A stretch of DNA of 34,561 nt from Candidatus Bipolaricaulota bacterium (GCA_026390315.1 JAPLGE010000091.1:1-34561), one strand, 5' to 3'; shown: positions 8,559 through 17,192, counted from the first letter of the stretch. Notes: generated by a model not told the origin, from the sequence alone. Translations and numbers: made by a program.

Positions 8559-8573
8559 CCCGCCGGAGGCGGG
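8559..8573 (-). terminator. Hairpin downstream of the HD gene
   Basis: CCCGCC-GGA-GGCGGG forms a 6-bp GC stem about 12 nt after the HD-gene stop on the minus strand. There is no T tract, so termination or mRNA 3'-end protection are both possible. Confidence 0.3.
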
Positions 8574-8585
8574 TCTAGGGGCCTC

Positions 8586-9359
8586 TCAGTCGATCGTGTA
8601 TCTTTGGATGATCTTCTTTTCTTCCGCAGCGACCTCGCCGATCACCTCAAAGTGCTCGGCAATCCCGGAGTGCTTCAGCTTCTCGGCGAGGAGGTTGTCT
8701 AGCTGGAAGATCCCGGCGGAGTTCGACATCTCGATCTCGATCTTGACGGGCCGCTCGGTTCCCTTCTTGATCCTCACCTTCTTGATCGCCATGGCCGACA
8801 CGGAGTGGATCGTCGCCTCGCCCGCGGTAAAAGGGATGCGGGCGCGTCCAGACTCCATGTCTAGCGCGTCGGCGATTTTGACGACCCCGCCCTCGACGGT
8901 GAGGGGGGTGACGTCGCGGCGGTGGGCGTGAATGGCGTGCAGAACCTCCCCTTCGAGGACGGGCGCCGTCTCGTCAGCGTAGATCCCGGCGAGGAAATCC
9001 CGTGCGAGAGGCGCGGCCAGGATGAGGGAGAGGTCCTCGTGGTCGTGGCGGTCGATGACGTGCCCCACGTCGTGGAGGCAGGCGGCGAGGACGACGATCA
9101 CTTCCGCGTCCTCCGGGGCGAGGCGGTGGTCCTTGACCGCGCTCGGGACGACCCCGCCGGCCGAAAGGAGGCGGAGGAGCTTCAGCGCGATGTTCGTGAT
9201 GATTCGGACGTGCACGGGGCCGTGGTCGTTGATGTGCATCCGGTCCATCGCGGTGACGTTCGAGGCACTCCACAAGGCGGCCAGGCGCGGCGACGCGTCG
9301 ATCCGCGCCACCACCTGGCCGAGGCGTTCGTTTCCGCGAACTGGGAGGTTAAGTGCCAT
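8586..9359 (-). CDS. HD-domain metal-dependent phosphohydrolase
   Basis: 257 aa from ATG 9359; the track's 304-aa version starts too early, inside the upstream gene. HD-superfamily metal ligands are visible: H46/H50 in DHGPVHV, the H96-D97 pair in CLHDVGH, further histidines at 100-107, and D164 in KIADALD. The C-terminal third (residues 180-257) is a beta-rich domain of unknown role. The DHGPVHV/LHDVGH arrangement is most familiar from archaeal HD proteins, which hints at transfer or a deep lineage. Likely substrate is a nucleotide or cyclic nucleotide, not determinable here. It overlaps the stop of the HTH/coiled-coil gene by 11 nt, so the two are probably co-translated and functionally linked. 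Confidence 0.88.
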   Translation of the reverse strand: MALNLPVRGNERLGQVVARIDASPRLAALWSASNVTAMDRMHINDHGPVHVRIITNIALKLLRLLSAGGVVPSAVKDHRLAPEDAEVIVVLAACLHDVGHVIDRHDHEDLSLILAAPLARDFLAGIYADETAPVLEGEVLHAIHAHRRDVTPLTVEGGVVKIADALDMESGRARIPFTAGEATIHSVSAMAIKKVRIKKGTERPVKIEIEMSNSAGIFQLDNLLAEKLKHSGIAEHFEVIGEVAAEEKKIIQRYTID

Positions 9360-9792
9360 GGACCTCTTCCTTGAGCGGCTCCCACCACTCGGAGAAGGGC
9401 TCGGGCGAGACGGGCGAACCTTGAGCCTCGAGGAAGGAAACGCGCTCGCGCAGGAACGCGATCTCGTCGCGCAACGAGCGGACGAGTTCCGCGCGCTCAT
9501 CCGGTGTCGCCTGGTTTCGTACGATACCCGTTGGAGTGATATTTGACGTAGCGAACTTTCTTAGGACGCTACTGCGCAAGGCCTCACTCGCCTCGGTTAT
9601 CGTTAGCCCGCTATCGTACAGATCCTGTAGGCGGCGCAGGATTTCCACTCCCGGGTCGGCGACGAGGATCTGGTTGTTCGGCCCGCGACGGAGGTGATCC
9701 GCCAACAGGTCCTTGACGGCTTCGATGCGGTTCCGGACCTGGTTCGTGGTGGAAAGGCCCAAGGTCCGGCGCAGCTCGCTGATCGTGTTCAT
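9349..9792 (-). CDS. Putative HTH regulator with C-terminal coiled coil
   Basis: 147 aa from ATG 9792. The track gives an 859-aa frame, but its upstream part is antisense to mutL and is a shadow. The N-terminus (SELRRTLGLSTTNQVRNRI) and residues 48-72 (LRRLQDLYDSGLTITEASEAL) look like helix-turn-helix or MerR-like winged elements. Residues 112-132 (RSLRDEIAFLRERVSFLEAQ) form a coiled coil, and the C-terminus is acidic. A GGGGGGTGA ribosome site precedes the start, and a promoter with 17-nt spacing is present. It overlaps the HD phosphohydrolase downstream. A DNA-binding regulator whose partner is the HD enzyme is plausible; no family is recognised with confidence. Confidence 0.8.
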   Translation of the reverse strand: MNTISELRRTLGLSTTNQVRNRIEAVKDLLADHLRRGPNNQILVADPGVEILRRLQDLYDSGLTITEASEALRSSVLRKFATSNITPTGIVRNQATPDERAELVRSLRDEIAFLRERVSFLEAQGSPVSPEPFSEWWEPLKEEVHGT

Positions 9793-9807
9793 GCTCACCC
9801 CCCTTGG

Positions 9808-9836
9808 ACGATAGCGCATTCTCGTGCCTTCGCCAA
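9808..9836 (-). promoter_or_regulatory. Promoter of the HTH-HD operon
   Basis: On the minus strand TTGGCG (9836-9831), a 17-nt spacer and TATCGT (9813-9808) precede the ATG by 15 nt, leaving a very short leader that contains a G-rich ribosome site. Confidence 0.5.
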
Positions 9837-9839
9837 CGT

Positions 9840-9868
9840 TTGTTCGCCCCCCGGGGATCGAGTAGCCT
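9840..9868 (+). promoter_or_regulatory. mutL promoter, apparently leaderless
   Basis: TTGTTC (9840-9845), a 17-nt spacer and TAGCCT (9863-9868) are followed after 8 nt by the mutL ATG. Initiation 6-7 nt after the -10 would start the transcript at or next to the start codon. It is back-to-back with the divergent HTH promoter. Confidence 0.45.
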
Positions 9869-9876
9869 AGGGGCTC

Positions 9877-11589
9877 ATGAAGATCCGCATCCTCGACGCA
9901 TCCCTCGCCCGACGGATTGCCGCCGGTGAAGTGATCGAGCGGCCTGTTTCCGTCGTCAAGGAGCTGGTCGAGAACTCCGTCGACGCGAAAAGTGAGAGTA
10001 TCGCGATCGAGCTCGAGGAGGGAGGGGCGCGGTCGATCGTGGTCCGCGACGACGGCGACGGGATGGACGAGACGGACCTTGCCCTCTGCGTCCAGCGGCA
10101 TGCCACGAGCAAGATCGCTCGAGAGGAGGACCTGGACCGCATTGCCACCCTCGGCTTCCGCGGCGAGGCCCTGGCGAGTGTCGCCGCGGTGGCGCGCGTG
10201 CGGATCGTGTCGTGCCCCTTCTCTGACCAGGAGGCGCACGAAGTAAGGGTGACGGCCGGGGAGCTTGAGGGGCCGTTCCCCGCGGGTCGCGGCCGCGGCA
10301 CGACCGTCGAGGTCCGGGACCTCTTCTTCAACCTTCCCGCGCGGGCTCGCTTCCTCGGCGCGGCCCGCACCGAGTTCCTGCATTCGAGCCGCGTCGTGCA
10401 GCGAATGGCCCTCGCCACTCCTGCGATCGGCTGGACGTTGCGCCACGGAGAGCGGGTCGCGCTGGAGGCCGGGCGAGCCGCGAGCCTGCTCGAGCGAATC
10501 GCTCAGATCTACGGCGCGGAGGTGGCGCGAGCCTTGGTCCCGCTCGAAGCGGAGCGGGAGGGAGTGCGCGTCTCGGGCTACGTCAGCCGGCCGGACCTTC
10601 GGCGCGGGAATCGAAGGGACCAGCTCTTCTGCGTGAACGGACGGCCGGTGAGCGATCGCGCGCTGTCCTACGTCCTCGCGAGCGCCTACCAGCGCCTCCT
10701 GCGTCCGGGAGCCTACCCGGTGGCGGTCGTCTCGATCGACCTGCCGTTCGACCAGGTGGACGTGAACGTGCATCCGCGGAAGGAGGAGGTCCGCTTCGGC
10801 GCGTCCCGGGCGGTCCAGGACGCTCTGGCTCAGGCTCTCCACGTGGCGCTGGGCTCGCCGCACGTCGCGGCGCCGCTCCTTCCGGCGGTGGGGCCCTTTC
10901 CGGCGAGGAAGGCCGCCGGCGATTCCGTGGCCGAGCCCCGGCTTCCTTTGCGGGTCGAGGCCGCGGTGAGGCAGGCGCTTCGCGACCAGACGGACGTGAG
11001 AGTCGAGAGCACTCGGAGGGCGATTGGCCAGCTTCACCGGACGTACCTCCTGGTCGAGGGCCCGGACGGCCTGGAGATCGTCGATCAGCACATCGCCCAC
11101 GAGCGGATCCTCTACGACGGGCTGCGCGCCGGGCGGGCAGAGGGTGAGATTCCCCGGCAGCGATTCCTCATCCCGGTCCGGCTCGAGCTTTCCCTCGAGG
11201 GGGCGGCGCTGGTCGCCGCCGCGCGCGAGGACCTGGAACAGGCGGGGATCGGGCTCGACGAGTTCGGCGGCGGGACCTTCCTCCTGCGGGAGTATCCGAG
11301 CCTTCTCGCGGAGCGCCAGGCTCGCCAGGGCTTTCAGGCCCCGATCGAGCGGATCGCTGAGCTCATGGGCGGAGGGGAGAAGCCGAAGGAAGCCCTGTTT
11401 CATCAGCTGTTCACGGAGATCGCCTGCGCGGCCGCGATCAAGGCCGGAGATCGGCTCCCCCTGGACGAACAGCAGAGGCTCGTGGAGCAACTGATGGCGC
11501 TCGACGACTGGCAGACGTGCCCTCACGGCCGGCCGATTGTCTTCGCCGTCTCCCGCGAGGACCTCGCGCGCCGCTTCCAGCGGCGCTAG
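9877..11589 (+). CDS. mutL: DNA mismatch repair protein MutL (endonuclease type)
   Basis: 570 aa. The N-terminal GHKL ATPase shows RRIAAGEVIERPVSVVKEL, ENSVDA, DDGDGMD and HATSKI, and the S5-like domain follows. The C-terminal dimerisation domain carries a metal-endonuclease motif DQHIAHERILYD near residues 403-414, close to the consensus DQHA(x)2E(x)4E but with Ile for Ala and Asp for the last Glu, plus CAAAIKAGDRL and CPHGRP near residue 548. These point to a nicking MutL as in organisms without MutH. The linker between the domains is short. It couples MutS mismatch recognition (mutS lies 1 kb away) to strand removal. Its stop overlaps the convergent lipid kinase stop in a shared CTAG. Confidence 0.97.
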   Translation: MKIRILDASLARRIAAGEVIERPVSVVKELVENSVDAKSESIAIELEEGGARSIVVRDDGDGMDETDLALCVQRHATSKIAREEDLDRIATLGFRGEALASVAAVARVRIVSCPFSDQEAHEVRVTAGELEGPFPAGRGRGTTVEVRDLFFNLPARARFLGAARTEFLHSSRVVQRMALATPAIGWTLRHGERVALEAGRAASLLERIAQIYGAEVARALVPLEAEREGVRVSGYVSRPDLRRGNRRDQLFCVNGRPVSDRALSYVLASAYQRLLRPGAYPVAVVSIDLPFDQVDVNVHPRKEEVRFGASRAVQDALAQALHVALGSPHVAAPLLPAVGPFPARKAAGDSVAEPRLPLRVEAAVRQALRDQTDVRVESTRRAIGQLHRTYLLVEGPDGLEIVDQHIAHERILYDGLRAGRAEGEIPRQRFLIPVRLELSLEGAALVAAAREDLEQAGIGLDEFGGGTFLLREYPSLLAERQARQGFQAPIERIAELMGGGEKPKEALFHQLFTEIACAAAIKAGDRLPLDEQQRLVEQLMALDDWQTCPHGRPIVFAVSREDLARRFQRR

Positions 11590-12476
11590 GCGGGGACGAG
11601 AACTCGGAGGGCCCGCGGCACGGAAGCGATTTGGAACGACTCCCCAGGGAGCTCGTAGGGCTCCCCATCGATGTGCGCCACGAGCCTTTCCGGCGAGGTG
11701 ACCGTGACCTTCTTCTCTTGCCGATAGTGGACCTGGCGGAGATGAAGGTGCTTGCCGGCGCGCGCCTGGGGAAGGCGAACGAGGCGCTCGAGACGCGGGA
11801 AGTCCTCGACCGCCGCGAGGTCGATCAGCCCGTCGGAGACCTCGGCGAGGGGAGCGAGCTTGAACCCGCCACCGCAGTACTTGCCGTTCGCGATTCCGAC
11901 CGAGATGCAGTGCAGGTCTTCCTTCCACGCGCCACCTTCCACCGTGATCGGGAAGGCCTTGAAGCGGAAGACCTCCTTCACCGCCGCGCAGAGGTAGGCG
12001 AGCGGTCCATGGACGCGCTCCATTCGGAGGACGTCGCGGGCGACCTGGGCGTCGATTCCGATCCCGACTCCGTTCACGAAGTAGCGATCTCCGACGACGT
12101 AGCCGAGGTCGACCTTCTCCTCCCTGCCCCCCTCGAGGAGGTCGAGGGCCTGGAGCGGGTCGGCGGGGATGCCGACCATGCGTACGAAGTCGTTTCCCGT
12201 TCCCGCCGGGATGACGCCGAGCGCCGCCTCGGACCCGACGAGGCCGTTCGCCACCTCGTTGACCGTCCCGTCCCCACCCATGGCCACGACGTACTTGAAC
12301 CCTGCCTCGATTCCGGTGCGGGCCACGTCCGTCGCCTCGGAGGGTTCGTTCGTGTAGTGGAGGTCGTAGGAGATCCCGCGGCGATCAAGCTCCTGCTTGA
12401 CCTTGGGGAAGAGCTCCTTGCAGCGGCCCTGTCCGGCAATCAGGTTCACAACGAGGAAGTACGAGTCCTTCTCCAT
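11586..12476 (-). CDS. Diacylglycerol/lipid kinase (YegS/BmrU family)
   Basis: 296 aa, normal for the family. The nucleotide-binding motif GGDGTVNEVANGL lies near residues 66-78, followed by IPAGTGNDFVR, the two hallmark motifs of DAGK catalytic domain proteins. The C-terminal half is the YegS-like beta-sandwich. The enzyme phosphorylates diacylglycerol or a related lipid with ATP at the inner face of the membrane, in phospholipid turnover. It is convergent with mutL, and the two TAG stops share the tetranucleotide CTAG. A TTGACA/TAGGAT promoter puts the start 7 nt after the -10. Confidence 0.93.
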   Translation of the reverse strand: MEKDSYFLVVNLIAGQGRCKELFPKVKQELDRRGISYDLHYTNEPSEATDVARTGIEAGFKYVVAMGGDGTVNEVANGLVGSEAALGVIPAGTGNDFVRMVGIPADPLQALDLLEGGREEKVDLGYVVGDRYFVNGVGIGIDAQVARDVLRMERVHGPLAYLCAAVKEVFRFKAFPITVEGGAWKEDLHCISVGIANGKYCGGGFKLAPLAEVSDGLIDLAAVEDFPRLERLVRLPQARAGKHLHLRQVHYRQEKKVTVTSPERLVAHIDGEPYELPGESFQIASVPRALRVLVPA

Positions 12477-12483
12477 GGACGAG

Positions 12484-12513
12484 ATCCTACGGATCGGCCG
12501 CGGGTCTTGTCAA
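12484..12513 (-). promoter_or_regulatory. Lipid kinase promoter, apparently leaderless
   Basis: On the minus strand a perfect TTGACA (12513-12508), an 18-nt spacer and TAGGAT (12489-12484) are followed after only 7 nt by the ATG. No ribosome site fits in the gap. Confidence 0.6.
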
Positions 12514-12524
12514 GGGAAGGCCGT

Positions 12525-12552
12525 TTGCAGGGGTCAGGAAGGCCGGTATACT
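12525..12552 (+). promoter_or_regulatory. mutS promoter, apparently leaderless
   Basis: TTGCAG (12525-12530), a 16-nt spacer and TATACT (12547-12552) are followed after 7 nt by the mutS ATG. The spacing to the start codon equals that of the divergent lipid kinase promoter, and the two -35 boxes are 11 nt apart. Confidence 0.6.
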
Positions 12553-12559
12553 GAGCGAA

Positions 12560-15091
12560 ATGGCGGAATCGACTCCGATGATGGAGCAGTACCTTCGGCT
12601 GAAAGCCGCGCACCCGGACGCGATCCTCTTCTTCCATCTCGGCGACTTCTACGAGGCGTTCTTCGAGGACGCGGCGGTGCTCGCGCGTGAGCTGGACGTG
12701 GTTCTCACGGCGCGCAACGGCCATCCGATGGCCGGGGTCCCAGTGCGTCGGGGCGAGGTCTACGTCAACCGCCTTCTGAAGCGGGGATACAAGGTCGCGG
12801 TCTGCCAACAGGTCGAGGACCCGCGTCAGGCCATCGGTCTCGTGCGGCGCGAGGTCGTGCGGGTCGTGACCCCGGGGACGACGCTCGACGACGGCGTGCT
12901 CGAGGCCGGGGAGAACAACTACCTCGTCGCGGTGTACCCCCGAGGCGGCCGGTACGGGATCGCGGCGCTCGACCTGTCGACCGGCGAGTTGTCCGCGACG
13001 GAGGCCGCCGACCGGAAGGAGCTCGCTGGGGAGCTCGGTCGCCTCGCGCCGAGCGAGATCCTGGTTCCCCAGGGTCGCGAAGAGGACGTGCCCTCAAGCG
13101 CCGATCGAGCGGCGGTCAGCGTGCTCGACGAGGGAGCCTTCTCCGCGAAGGGCGTCGCGGCTCCGGACCTCGGAGTCCCGGAAGCGGCCCTGGCCGCGGC
13201 GGGGGCGATCCTCTTCTACGTGCAAGAGACGCAGAAGGACGCGGCGTCTCACATCCGTCCCCTCGCCTACTACGGGCTCTCCGGGCGAATGGAGCTCGAC
13301 CCCTTCACCGTCCGCAGCCTCGAGCTCGTGAAACCTCTCTACGAAGGGAAGGAGGAAGGAACGCTCCTTCATGTCCTGGACCACTGCGCGACGAGCATGG
13401 GGCGACGCCGGCTCCGGCGGGCTCTCCTCGCACCCCTCACCGACCGCCCGGCGATCGAGGGGCGGCTCGATGCGGTGGAGGCCCTGGCGCAGGACGAGCT
13501 CTTGGTCCAAGAGGTCACGGCGTCCCTGCGCGAGGTCCACGACTTGGAGAGGCTCACCGGGAAGCTTGGGGCGCGGCGGATGAGCCCTCTCGAACTTCTG
13601 GCCCTGCAACGGACGCTCGCGAAGATCCCTGGAATCGCGGAGACGCTCGACCGCGGATTGAGCGGGTCTCCTGCGGGCGGGCCGCGACCGTCTCTCCTCC
13701 AAGGAGTCCTCGATTGCCTCCGTGACGCCCGCCTGCCTCCTCTCGCGAAGACCCTCGACGGGATGCTCGTCGATCAGCCACCCCCCGACCCGGCCGAAGG
13801 GGGCCTCATCCGGCCCGGATTCGACGGGGAGCTCGACCGGCTGCGGGGCGAGGTCCGCGCCCTGCGCGAGGCGATCGCGGCTTTCGAGGCGACGGAGCGG
13901 GAGCGGAGCGAGATTCCGTCCCTCAAGATCGGCTACAACCGGGTCTTCGGCTACTACCTGGAAGTGACGCGGACGCACCTCGCCAAGGTCCCTCCTCACT
14001 ACCGCCGGCGTCAGACCCTCGCGAGCGCGGAGCGCTTCACGACCGACGAGCTGCGTGGCTACGAAGAGAGGATCGTGCACGCCGAGGAGCGGTCGAAGGC
14101 GCTCGAGGTCGAGCTCTTCCGGCGGACGGTGGACCGCCTGGTCGGGGAGATTCCCCTCCTGCAGCGAGCGTCCGACGCGCTCTCCGAGCTCGACTTCCTC
14201 CTCTCCCTTGCCGTGGCGGCGCGGCGGAACCGATACCACCGACCCCGGTTCGTCGAGGAGCACGCCCTCCGAGTCCGGCGAGGCCGCCACCCGGTCGTCG
14301 AGCAGGGCGTGGAGTTCGTCCCCAACGATCTGGACCTCCCGAGCGGAAAGGACCTCGTCATCCTCACCGGGCCCAACATGTCCGGGAAGTCTGTCTACTT
14401 GCGCCAGGCTGCCCTCATCGCCCTGATGGCTCAGACGGGATCCTTCGTCCCGGCGGAGGAGGCCATCCTCCCGCTCGTGGACCGGGTCTTCGCCCGCGTC
14501 GGAGCGAGCGACCGGCTGAGCGACGGCGTCAGCACGTTCATGATGGAGATGCTCGAGGTGGCGACAATCGTGGAGCGGGCGACCTCGCGCAGCCTGATCA
14601 TCCTGGACGAGGTGGGGCGCGGGACGAGCACCTTCGACGGCGTCTCCATCGCCTGGGCGATCGCCAAGGAGCTCGCCACGCGACTCAAGGCGAAGACGCT
14701 CTTCGCGACCCACTATCAGGAACTCACTCGGCTCGCCGACGAGGTCCCGTCGGTCGTCAACCTGCACGTGGCGGCCAAGCAGGTCGGGAAGGAGGTCGTC
14801 TTCCTCCATCGGGTCGAGCCGGGGGTTGCGGAGAGAAGCTACGGGGTGCACGTCGCCCGGCTCGCTGGGCTTCCCGCGCGGGTGACGGAGGCGGCCGATC
14901 GAATCCTGGAGAGGCTCCTTGCCGAGGCGCCCCTCTCGAGCGTCGGAGAGACCCGAGCGGCGGCGGAGCCGCTCCCGCTCTTCGGCGCTGAAGACCATCC
15001 GGTGGTGAAGGAGCTGCGCGCGGTCGATCCCAACCGGCTGACTCCCCTCGAGGCGCTCGAGCTCCTGGTGCGCCTGAAGGAGCGGCTGTAG
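12560..15091 (+). CDS. mutS: DNA mismatch repair protein MutS
   Basis: 843 aa, a full-length MutS1. The mismatch-binding motif FHLGDFYEAF (Phe-x-Glu at residues 30-32) is intact at the N-terminus. Then follow the connector, the core/lever domains with the clamp (LKIGYNRVFGYYLEVT), and the ATPase with Walker A TGPNMSGKS near 603-611, DEVGRGTSTFDG and FATHYQEL. The C-terminus ends soon after a short tail (LTPLEALELLVRLKERL), the usual tetramerisation helix. It binds mismatches and recruits MutL. The gene starts right after a good -10 box with almost no leader, and csaB follows after 37 nt. Confidence 0.98.
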   Translation: MAESTPMMEQYLRLKAAHPDAILFFHLGDFYEAFFEDAAVLARELDVVLTARNGHPMAGVPVRRGEVYVNRLLKRGYKVAVCQQVEDPRQAIGLVRREVVRVVTPGTTLDDGVLEAGENNYLVAVYPRGGRYGIAALDLSTGELSATEAADRKELAGELGRLAPSEILVPQGREEDVPSSADRAAVSVLDEGAFSAKGVAAPDLGVPEAALAAAGAILFYVQETQKDAASHIRPLAYYGLSGRMELDPFTVRSLELVKPLYEGKEEGTLLHVLDHCATSMGRRRLRRALLAPLTDRPAIEGRLDAVEALAQDELLVQEVTASLREVHDLERLTGKLGARRMSPLELLALQRTLAKIPGIAETLDRGLSGSPAGGPRPSLLQGVLDCLRDARLPPLAKTLDGMLVDQPPPDPAEGGLIRPGFDGELDRLRGEVRALREAIAAFEATERERSEIPSLKIGYNRVFGYYLEVTRTHLAKVPPHYRRRQTLASAERFTTDELRGYEERIVHAEERSKALEVELFRRTVDRLVGEIPLLQRASDALSELDFLLSLAVAARRNRYHRPRFVEEHALRVRRGRHPVVEQGVEFVPNDLDLPSGKDLVILTGPNMSGKSVYLRQAALIALMAQTGSFVPAEEAILPLVDRVFARVGASDRLSDGVSTFMMEMLEVATIVERATSRSLIILDEVGRGTSTFDGVSIAWAIAKELATRLKAKTLFATHYQELTRLADEVPSVVNLHVAAKQVGKEVVFLHRVEPGVAERSYGVHVARLAGLPARVTEAADRILERLLAEAPLSSVGETRAAAEPLPLFGAEDHPVVKELRAVDPNRLTPLEALELLVRLKERL

Positions 15092-15128
15092 CTTCGGGCG
15101 GGGCGAAGAAGGGCAGGATCCGATTGAG

Positions 15129-16208
15129 ATGGGGCGGATGAAGACAAGAGGTTCCGTCGTGCTCGCCGGTTACTACGGGTTTGGGAACCTGGGCGACGAG
15201 GCGCTCCGTGCGGCGCTCGAGGAGGCTCTCGAGAAAGCTGGCCACCCGCCTCCTCTGGTTCTCGCCCGCCGGCCGAAGGGTCCGAGAGAGATAGACCGGG
15301 CTCGCCCGGTGCGCGTCCTCCGTGCCCTTCGCCGCTCCACGGCACTCGTCTTCGGCGGCGGAGGGCTCTTGCAGAACCGGACGAGCGGGAGATCCCTTGC
15401 CTACTACCTGTCCCTCGTCCTCCTCGCACGACTCGCTTGCCGTCCGGTCTTCCTCTTCGGTCAAGGGATCGGGCCCATCCAGGGGAGATTCGCGCAGGGG
15501 GCCACGCGCCTCGTGCTACGACGCGTCCGTCGGATCGGCTGCCGAGACGAAGGGAGCCTCGCTTTCCTCCGTTCGCTCGGGCTCTCCGGCGTCCTCGACG
15601 GAGACGCCCTCTTTCTCCTTCCGCCCCTCGGCGACGGGGAGGCCCCAGAGCGAAGGGACCGCCCTCGAGTCGTCCTCGCCCTGAAAGGAGGGGGACGATC
15701 CGCGCCGCGGCCGCTCCTCGAGCGCTGGAAGGTACTTCTCTGCCGGCTCCACGAGCTTCGAGACGTTTCCTTCACTCTCCTCGTTTCCTTCCCGGAGGAG
15801 GACCTTTTACTGGCGCAGGCGCTCGATCGGTGCGTCGACGTGCCGAGTCGGATCGCGTGTCCGGGCACGGCCGAGGAGGCGACGCAGGAGCTCGTTGGGG
15901 CCGCCCTTCTCGTCGGCTCGCGGCTCCATGCCCTCGAGATGGGCCTCCGCGCCGGTGTGCCGCTCCTCGCGATTCCGGAAGACCCGAAGATCGCGCGTTT
16001 CGTCGAGGACGCGAGAGCCTTCTCCGCGCCCGAGATCCCTCTTTCCGTCTTCCCGTCGCCCGAGGACGTCGTCTCCCTCATCGACGCGCCGCCCGACCGC
16101 CGCCGGCTTCTTGGGGCGTACCAGGCCCTGCACGAGCGCACGAGCCGCGCGTTCGCGGCTTTCCTCGAGGACCTCGGCGGAGCCCAAGGAGCGGATCGAG
16201 ATGGCTAG
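15129..16208 (+). CDS. csaB: Polysaccharide pyruvyl transferase CsaB
   Basis: 359 aa. Family motifs are GYYGFGNLGDEA at residues 14-25, VFGGGGLLQ near 73, GQGIGPIQG near 113, RDEGS near 137 and GSRLHALEMGLRAGVPLLAI near 257. CsaB adds pyruvate ketals to a peptidoglycan-linked polymer, which then anchors S-layer homology (SLH) proteins. That fits the large secreted protein at 23.5 kb only loosely, since no SLH domain is visible in this window. A second ATG at 15138 is an alternative start. The stop overlaps the rsmH start by 8 nt, linking wall decoration with the division cluster. Confidence 0.92.
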   Translation: MGRMKTRGSVVLAGYYGFGNLGDEALRAALEEALEKAGHPPPLVLARRPKGPREIDRARPVRVLRALRRSTALVFGGGGLLQNRTSGRSLAYYLSLVLLARLACRPVFLFGQGIGPIQGRFAQGATRLVLRRVRRIGCRDEGSLAFLRSLGLSGVLDGDALFLLPPLGDGEAPERRDRPRVVLALKGGGRSAPRPLLERWKVLLCRLHELRDVSFTLLVSFPEEDLLLAQALDRCVDVPSRIACPGTAEEATQELVGAALLVGSRLHALEMGLRAGVPLLAIPEDPKIARFVEDARAFSAPEIPLSVFPSPEDVVSLIDAPPDRRRLLGAYQALHERTSRAFAAFLEDLGGAQGADRDG

Positions 16209-17166
16209 CGGATCCCAAAGGGGATCGGCCGACGGGCGCGGGCATTCCCCTGTGCTGCTCAAGGAAACGGTCGCGCTCCTTGCCCCGCGGCCTGGCGGCA
16301 TCTACGTCGACGGGACGGTCGGCCTGGGCGGCCACGCCGAGGCTCTGCTGGAGGCGGAGCCAGGGATCACGCTCGTCGGGATTGACTGCGACGAGGAGGC
16401 GCTCGGCCACGCCGCAACTCGGCTGGCCCCGTTCGGCGGGCCCGTCCATCTCGTCCACGGGAGCTACCGGGATCTCGCCGTCCACCTCCGTCGCCTGGGG
16501 ATCGGAGCGATCGACGGGGTCCTTCTGGATCTAGGTCTCTCCTCCTTCCAGCTCGACTCACCCGCACGCGGGTTCAGCTTTCGCGGAGAGGGCCCGCTCG
16601 ACATGCGCATGGATCGCTCTCAAGGCAAGACGGCGGCCGATCTCGTGAACCGCGCTTCCGCAGAGGAGCTGGCGACGCTCATCCGTCGCTACGGTGAGGA
16701 ACGGTTCGCGCAGAAGATCGCCTGCGCCATCGTTGCCGCGCGCACGAGGAGCCCAATCCAGACCACGCAGGAGCTCGCGGACCTCGTCCGCCGTGCGGTG
16801 CCGCGCCGCTTCCATCCAGAGCGGATCGACGCCGCGACGCGCACGTTCCAGGCGCTGCGGATCGCGGTGAACAGAGAGCTTGAGAACCTGGAGCAGGGCC
16901 TCACGGCGGGGTTCGAGGCCCTCCGCGCTGGCGGGGTGATGGTCGCGATCAGCTACCACTCCCTGGAGGATCGGATCGTGAAGACGTTCCTTCGCGAGAA
17001 GGCCCTGGCCTGCACCTGCCCGCCCGACTTCCCGGTCTGCGTGTGCGGGAAGGCAGTGGAGGCGGAGATCCTGACCCCACGGCCGATCCTTCCCTCCGCG
17101 ACGGAGGTCTCGTCGAATTCCCGGTCGCGAAGCGCGAAGCTGCGGGCGGCACGCAAGGTAATCTAG
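16201..17166 (+). CDS. rsmH: 16S rRNA (cytosine-1402-N4)-methyltransferase RsmH
   Basis: 321 aa from ATG 16201 with AAGGAG about 9 nt upstream; the longer frame in the track is a shadow of csaB. Recognisable motifs are HSPVLLKE, VDGTVGLGGHAEALL (SAM-binding loop), DLGLSSFQLDSPARGFSF, DMRMD, and YHSLEDRIVK followed by ACTCPPDFPVCVCG. The enzyme methylates N4 of C1402 in the ribosomal P site. rsmH (mraW) is normally the second gene of the dcw cluster after mraZ. Here mraZ is absent and csaB takes that place. Confidence 0.97.
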   Translation: MASGSQRGSADGRGHSPVLLKETVALLAPRPGGIYVDGTVGLGGHAEALLEAEPGITLVGIDCDEEALGHAATRLAPFGGPVHLVHGSYRDLAVHLRRLGIGAIDGVLLDLGLSSFQLDSPARGFSFRGEGPLDMRMDRSQGKTAADLVNRASAEELATLIRRYGEERFAQKIACAIVAARTRSPIQTTQELADLVRRAVPRRFHPERIDAATRTFQALRIAVNRELENLEQGLTAGFEALRAGGVMVAISYHSLEDRIVKTFLREKALACTCPPDFPVCVCGKAVEAEILTPRPILPSATEVSSNSRSRSAKLRAARKVI

Positions 17167-17192
17167 TTCGTCTCCGCGCTCGACAAATGTCC

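Noticed and set aside
9793-11928. Upstream part of the 859-aa minus-strand ORF antisense to mutL
   Set aside because: It is a codon-position shadow of mutL in GC-rich DNA. Only the last 147 residues, after ATG 9792, lie outside mutL and have their own ribosome site and promoter.
13094-14998. 634-aa minus-strand ORF inside mutS
   Set aside because: Antisense shadow of a clear MutS; composition is charged and low in hydrophobic cores, with no domain.
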